DNA of 10,293 bases, taken from positions 1-10,293 of the forward strand of contig JAGFXN010000153.1 in assembly GCA_017861215.1 (NCBI GenBank). The letters are read 5' to 3'. The stretch comes from Deltaproteobacteria bacterium (GTDB lineage: Bacteria > Desulfobacterota > Desulfuromonadia > Geobacterales > DSM-12255). How positions within the stretch are numbered: position 1 is the first letter of the stretch; each line of letters starts with the position of its first letter. A program made the position numbers and the translations under genes. Of this stretch, positions 6,592 to 10,293 are shown one piece after another. The notes under the pieces are model-generated. The model saw only the letters and a program-made list of their open reading frames with translations, did not search any database and had not been told where the DNA came from.

Positions 6592-6663
6592 GACTGAAGG
6601 CTGAAGACTGTTAGTAAAAAAACGCACAATCTGTATTTATCGAATTGCCTTCAGCCTTCAGCC
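6592..6663 (-). repeat. Inverted tandem-heptamer hairpin in the operon leader
   Basis: Arms 6592-6608 and 6647-6663 are each built of heptamers of the type GRCTGAA (GACTGAA, GGCTGAA) and its complement. A 13-bp core is perfect (6594-6606 with 6649-6661). On the minus-strand RNA all 17 positions pair, two as G-U wobbles; on the plus strand those two would be A-C mismatches. The loop is 38 bases and AT-rich, with a run of seven T on the RNA strand. It fills most of the 125-base gap between the acyl-CoA dehydrogenase stop and the ETF-QO-like start, so it is probably an mRNA structure or a remnant of a dispersed repeat. Confidence 0.7.
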
Positions 6664-6681
6664 TGAACACCTGCTTCATTG

Positions 6682-8772
6682 TCAAGGGTAGTCGAGTGCT
6701 TCCGGGATCATCACCTTGCTCACCGCCATCGCCGCCCTGTCCTTGGCGAGGCGGGAACCGGCGAAAGAGGACTCCACCCTGTTGCGCAGGCTGCGGAAAG
6801 TTTCTTCATCGCTGCTCTCCATCACGAACTGATAACCGTAAACCAGCTCGGAGCAGATTCTGACAACTTCTCCGGCGGCCCGGGCTGCCTGCAGGTGGCA
6901 GAGATCGCTGAAGAAATTGGTGAATCCTTCCAGTCCTTCCGCTACCACCGGATTGTCAGGTCCTTTTGCCGCCAGTTCCAGCAGGTCGAGGATCTGCTCC
7001 CGTGAGGCGAGGAGCCAGCAGAGTGAATCGACAAACGGGAAGACTGCTCCGTGGCGTTGTGGATGATAGAGGGCCTTGCCGTCGGCGTCCCTGGACTTCT
7101 GCAGGTAGCCCAGAGTCCAGAGCCAGAGTTCCATGGCGTTGGCCAGGATTGTTGCTCCTGTCCCCGCTCTCTGTGCGGCAAGCTGCCGCAGCTCAGTGAT
7201 CCAGATACGGAACTGGGCGAGAAACAGCTCGTTCGTCATGGTGATGGAGATCTGGCGGCGCTGCACAGCCTCCGGCCCTTCATAGGTTGCTTCCAGCTGG
7301 GCGTCAGACCATTTCTGACAGAGAAAACCGGGGCAGTCCTCGGTAATGCCGTAGCCCCCCATGAGGCTGACCGCCTCCCGCATCATGGTTGCGCCGTAAC
7401 CGGTATTCCAGAGCTTCGTGGCCGGGCAGTAGATGTTTGCCAGCGAGTCGGTGATCAGGAACTGGACGAGGGTATCTCCGGCAAGCTCCTGGAAGCGTGC
7501 CGCATCCCGTTCTCCCTCGGGAAGCTGTTGCAGGGAGAGGTACTCCAGTGCCCCTTTTTCCAGCTCCTTGAAAAGCTTCATCTGGGCCCTGCCGCCGCTG
7601 ATCCCTCTTTCGGCAAGGATGCGGTCCTTTTCCCTTTCGACCGGGTCAAACTCGTCCAGAAGCCGCACGGCAGCGAAGCCGAAGGAGGTGCCGGCTTCGG
7701 CGGTTGCCCAGATGTCAACCAGCCGCTGCACAGCATCGTCCTTCTGCTGCAGACCCTGTTCATACCGTGGTGTGCCCGGAGTGCTGGCGCTCCCCCCGCG
7801 GAAACGGGTGCGCTGGTAGCGGATCACCGGTTCGATCGCCGACATCAGCTTGGCGGATGTCATGATGGCCACCGGCACGCGGGTCCGGCGGAAGACCGAT
7901 TCAATGACGTCGCCATGGCTGAAATTGGGGATGATGACTCCGTCTTTCACCGTGTAGCCGCCGATGATCCGGCTGGCGGGAACCCTGAGGCTCAGGATCG
8001 GATCGCTCGTGGAAGAGAGCTGATGAACCAGCTTGAGGGTAGTCGCCCCGCGATCGAACGTCCCCGGGTCATCCTTTTCCAGAATAACCATGGCGCTCCC
8101 CTTGATTCTGTCATCATCCGAATCGACGGCAGCCGTCACAAAATCGGCAAATCCCATGTTGGTGATGAAGCGGCCGCGCTTCTCAACGTGCAGGATCGGC
8201 TCCTTACCCTCCTCCCACTCCACTACTCTCATCTTTCCGGAAAGAATGCCGGTATCGACGCCAACGTAGGGCAGCGGTTCGGTCAGGGCAAAGGCGCCGC
8301 GCCAGATCGTCCGCTCCTCACCCGGCAGTGGCGGCACGCAACGGCTCATGTAGGTATGGCGCTGCTCGGGCGTCCCCTTTTCATGAATCGGGGAGAGTGC
8401 CAGGTTGCTGGCAAGGGAGCAGGTGGCAGCGCCGCCGTCGACCCAGGAGAGTTCGAAGGCCACCAGGGCCAGGGCAAGATTTTTCGGGCCGGCAATGAAA
8501 CCGCCGTCTTCCGGATCCATGAATAACTGGGTAAGGCCCACCTGGTCAAAGCCGTCAAGAAGCTTCGACTTGCTGTCCGTCCAGTCATGGGTATTGCGCG
8601 CCCCGTCTGCCACCAGCCGGGCAACGACGCCCCTGGCAACGGAGCGGGCGGACTGAACCACCATCTGCAGATCGTAGCGATCGGAATAGCGCCACATGAT
8701 CTGGCGGACATCATCCCCCGGCAGGGTTTTCATGAATTCGACTGATTTGTTCTCGCTGCTGGCTGTTTCCAT
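6682..8772 (-). CDS. Large acyl-CoA dehydrogenase family protein
   Basis: A flavin enzyme expected to oxidise an acyl-CoA to the 2-enoyl-CoA and hand electrons to ETF. Landmarks: FALTEP (161-166) with a following VGVDTG, the flavin-contact segment of the family's middle domain; MGGYGITEDCPG (471-482), the conserved GGxG loop; and EATYEGPEAVQRRQI (494-508), where E498 sits in the YEG position of the catalytic base. At 696 residues it is much longer than ordinary 380-residue members. The extra length is a charged insert at about 375-445 in the C-terminal helical domain and a further 185-residue C-terminal extension (about 511-696), as in long-chain/FadE-type proteins. The start is ATG 8772, with AAGGAG about 6 bases upstream; M14 has no such site. 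It is the first gene of the electron-transfer operon. The acyl substrate cannot be read from sequence. Confidence 0.9.
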   Translation of the reverse strand: METASSENKSVEFMKTLPGDDVRQIMWRYSDRYDLQMVVQSARSVARGVVARLVADGARNTHDWTDSKSKLLDGFDQVGLTQLFMDPEDGGFIAGPKNLALALVAFELSWVDGGAATCSLASNLALSPIHEKGTPEQRHTYMSRCVPPLPGEERTIWRGAFALTEPLPYVGVDTGILSGKMRVVEWEEGKEPILHVEKRGRFITNMGFADFVTAAVDSDDDRIKGSAMVILEKDDPGTFDRGATTLKLVHQLSSTSDPILSLRVPASRIIGGYTVKDGVIIPNFSHGDVIESVFRRTRVPVAIMTSAKLMSAIEPVIRYQRTRFRGGSASTPGTPRYEQGLQQKDDAVQRLVDIWATAEAGTSFGFAAVRLLDEFDPVEREKDRILAERGISGGRAQMKLFKELEKGALEYLSLQQLPEGERDAARFQELAGDTLVQFLITDSLANIYCPATKLWNTGYGATMMREAVSLMGGYGITEDCPGFLCQKWSDAQLEATYEGPEAVQRRQISITMTNELFLAQFRIWITELRQLAAQRAGTGATILANAMELWLWTLGYLQKSRDADGKALYHPQRHGAVFPFVDSLCWLLASREQILDLLELAAKGPDNPVVAEGLEGFTNFFSDLCHLQAARAAGEVVRICSELVYGYQFVMESSDEETFRSLRNRVESSFAGSRLAKDRAAMAVSKVMIPEALDYP

Positions 8773-8882
8773 GTATTCTCCTTCGTATCACTTCTGGTAT
8801 TTGGAATTGATTAAAGCAGCCGGGTTCACTGTAGCAGCCGCGGCATGACAGCAAACGGACTATCTTCTCAAGATTCTTTCAG

Positions 8883-8901
8883 TATATCGGTGGCGGATAT
8901 A
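8883..8901. promoter_or_regulatory. TATATC-N7-GATATA inverted repeat, candidate operator
   Basis: A perfect 6-bp inverted repeat with a 7-base spacer, 111 bases upstream of the acyl-CoA dehydrogenase start and just downstream of the proposed promoter. The spacing and symmetry suit a dimeric repressor of the TetR or GntR type. No regulator gene is in the window and I found no second copy. Confidence 0.35.
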
Positions 8902-8934
8902 TTTCATGAGAAAGCGGCTCCTAAAATGCGCTGC

Positions 8935-8963
8935 ATAGTAATATTATCGGCCGAGTTAGGCAA
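8935..8963 (-). promoter_or_regulatory. Possible sigma-70-type promoter for the electron-transfer operon
   Basis: On the minus strand TTGCCT (8963-8958) and TACTAT (8940-8935) are separated by exactly 17 bases; each matches 4 of 6 consensus positions. Transcription would begin near 8928, giving a leader of about 155 bases that carries the TATATC repeat. The rest of the 279-base gap 8773-9051 shows no gene. Confidence 0.4.
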
Positions 8964-9051
8964 CTGAAATTGCAGGGTTTGCTCCGGCCGGCAGCCTGCC
9001 GCCAGGCGACGCTTCCACTACCGCGGCTCCATGAAGAACTCAAGCCCCTTG

Positions 9052-10293
9052 CTATTCATCCCTTCTGCTCTTGTTCTCGAACTTGGTATATTCGCCGTTG
9101 AAAATCAGGTTTATCGAGCCGATCGGGCCGTTACGCTGTTTACCGATGATGATTTCCGCGTTCCGATCATGCCCCTCGATGGTACAGGAACCGTCGCGCC
9201 GTTTGCAGGCTTCGCAGTAGACGGCATCACGATAGACAAACATGATGACGTCGGCATCCTGCTCGATTGCTCCGGACTCCCGCAGGTCGCTCATCATCGG
9301 CCTTTTATCGGTGCGGCTCTCCAGCCCGCGGTTCAGCTGCGACAGAGCGACAACCGGGATTTCAAGTTCCTTGGCCAGCGCTTTGAGCGACCGTGATATC
9401 TCGGAGATCTCCTGCTGCCTCGATTCCGAGTTCGCCCCGCCCCGCATCAGCTGCAGATAGTCGACAATAACGATGCCGATATCCTTGTCAGCTTTCAGGC
9501 GGCGGCACTTGGCGCGCATCTCGAGCACCGAGATCGCCGGTGAATCGTCAATGTAGATCAGGGCATCATGCAGCTTGCCGGCACCGTTCATCAGCCGGCC
9601 CCAGTCGGTCTCCAGCAGATGACCGGTCCGCAGGCGGCTGGCATCGATCTTCGATTCAGAACAAAGCAGCCTGGTCACCAGCTGCTCCTTGCTCATCTCC
9701 AGGGAAAAGATGGCAACCCCCCGTTTCTGATCGGCATGCATGGCCGCATGCTGGCCGAGATTCAGGGCAAAAGCGGTCTTCCCCATGGAGGGCCGACCGG
9801 CGACGATAATCAGGTCGCCTTTCTGGAAGCCGGCTGTCATACCGTCAAGATCGATGAAGCCGGTCGGCACGCCGGTGACATGCTCTTTCTTCTCGTACAG
9901 CTTTTCAATATTCCTGATGGTATCCTTGAGAATATCCTTCACCGGGAAAAAAGCCGGGCGGAGCTTGTTCTCGGAAATGGCGAATATCGCCTTCTGGGCG
10001 CTGTCCAGAAGCTCGTCCACATCCGTCTCATCACTGAAACTCTGGGTCACGATATCGGTCGCCGCGGTGATAAGGTACCTGGAGATCGCCTTTTCTTTCA
10101 CGATCTTGCAGTAGTAGGCGATGTTGGCGGCAGTCGGCACATAATCGACCAGTGTTGACAGATAGGCGGCGCCGCCGACATCCTCGAGCTCCCCTTTTTT
10201 CTTCAGGATGGTGGAGAGCGTGATCAGGTCACACGGTTCATTGTTGTTCGAGAGATCTATCATGGCACGGAAAATCTTCCGGTGCGATTCGCG
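9052..10293 (-). CDS. dnaB: Replicative DNA helicase DnaB, N-terminus outside window
   Basis: DnaB is the hexameric ring helicase that unwinds DNA at the replication fork. 413 residues are visible and the frame is open through the right edge, beginning RESHRKIFRA, so the true start and part of the N-terminal primase-interacting domain are missing; the ATG at 10263 is internal. Motifs (numbered from the window edge): Walker A GRPSMGKTA (166-174), FSLEMSKEQL (196-205), Walker B IVIVDYLQLM (274-283), LSQLNRGLE (318-326), DLRESGAIEQDAD (336-348) and the C-terminal IIIGKQRNGP (381-390). Between the last two lies YCEACKRRDGSCTIEGHD, with C360, C363, C370 and H375 in a possible zinc-binding arrangement; E. 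coli-type DnaB has no such cluster there as far as I recall. The protein ends with a charged FENKSRRDE tail. No convincing intrinsic terminator follows. Confidence 0.96.
   Translation of the reverse strand, partial: RESHRKIFRAMIDLSNNNEPCDLITLSTILKKKGELEDVGGAAYLSTLVDYVPTAANIAYYCKIVKEKAISRYLITAATDIVTQSFSDETDVDELLDSAQKAIFAISENKLRPAFFPVKDILKDTIRNIEKLYEKKEHVTGVPTGFIDLDGMTAGFQKGDLIIVAGRPSMGKTAFALNLGQHAAMHADQKRGVAIFSLEMSKEQLVTRLLCSESKIDASRLRTGHLLETDWGRLMNGAGKLHDALIYIDDSPAISVLEMRAKCRRLKADKDIGIVIVDYLQLMRGGANSESRQQEISEISRSLKALAKELEIPVVALSQLNRGLESRTDKRPMMSDLRESGAIEQDADVIMFVYRDAVYCEACKRRDGSCTIEGHDRNAEIIIGKQRNGPIGSINLIFNGEYTKFENKSRRDE

Noticed and set aside
7051..8526. Plus-strand open frame of 491 codons opposite the acyl-CoA dehydrogenase
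   Set aside because: No domain is recognisable, and the minus strand carries the acyl-CoA dehydrogenase motifs with a good ribosome binding site.
8994..9007. GCCTG-CCGC-CAGGC hairpin as a dnaB terminator
   Set aside because: Only 5 bp of stem and no T-run after it on the minus strand, so it does not meet the intrinsic terminator pattern.

Overview
The window looks like chromosome from a GC-rich, respiratory deltaproteobacterium, most likely a relative of Geobacter/Desulfuromonadales. This rests on the style of the dihydrouridine synthase and DnaB proteins, strong GGAG-type ribosome binding sites, and a lipid/acyl-CoA electron-transfer operon of the kind common in that group. It is an inference from protein character, not a database match.

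Layout. At the left edge, on the minus strand, a tRNA-dihydrouridine synthase gene is followed after 2 bases by the truncated start of a DUF3820-type small protein (1-1078). A divergent intergenic region then leads to a plus-strand gene (1245-2558) for a 437-residue Rossmann-type protein, which I tentatively assign to the FabMG-like enoyl-ACP reductases. A perfect 19-bp hairpin (2585-2628) ends this gene and also the operon converging on it from the right.

From 8772 down to 2647, on the minus strand, lies what reads as one electron-transfer operon. Its order is a large acyl-CoA dehydrogenase (696 aa), an ETF:quinone-oxidoreductase-like flavoprotein with a C-terminal eight-cysteine iron-sulfur domain (547 aa), EtfB (269 aa) and EtfA. 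The likely scheme is that the dehydrogenase oxidises an acyl-CoA, EtfBA carries the electrons, and the FixC/ETF-QO-like protein passes them to the quinone pool. EtfA carries a -1 frameshift near 3018 that splits it into two frames, and its FAD-binding domain is unusually divergent.

The operon is interrupted between the ETF-QO-like gene and etfB by a small AT-rich insert (about 4515-4882). The insert holds a 94-aa GIY-YIG nuclease gene flanked by two inverted copies of a palindromic element. The two copies differ by a compensatory base-pair change in the stem. This is the best candidate for a little-described system: a REP/RAYT-like arrangement built around a GIY-YIG nuclease. A second RNA-like structure, made of tandem heptamers in inverted orientation, lies between the acyl-CoA dehydrogenase and ETF-QO-like genes.

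The right end (9052-10293) is most of dnaB on the minus strand, with its N-terminus outside the window. Between dnaB and the operon (8773-9051) I see a plausible promoter and a TATATC-N7-GATATA inverted repeat, but no gene. No rRNA, tRNA or CRISPR array was seen.
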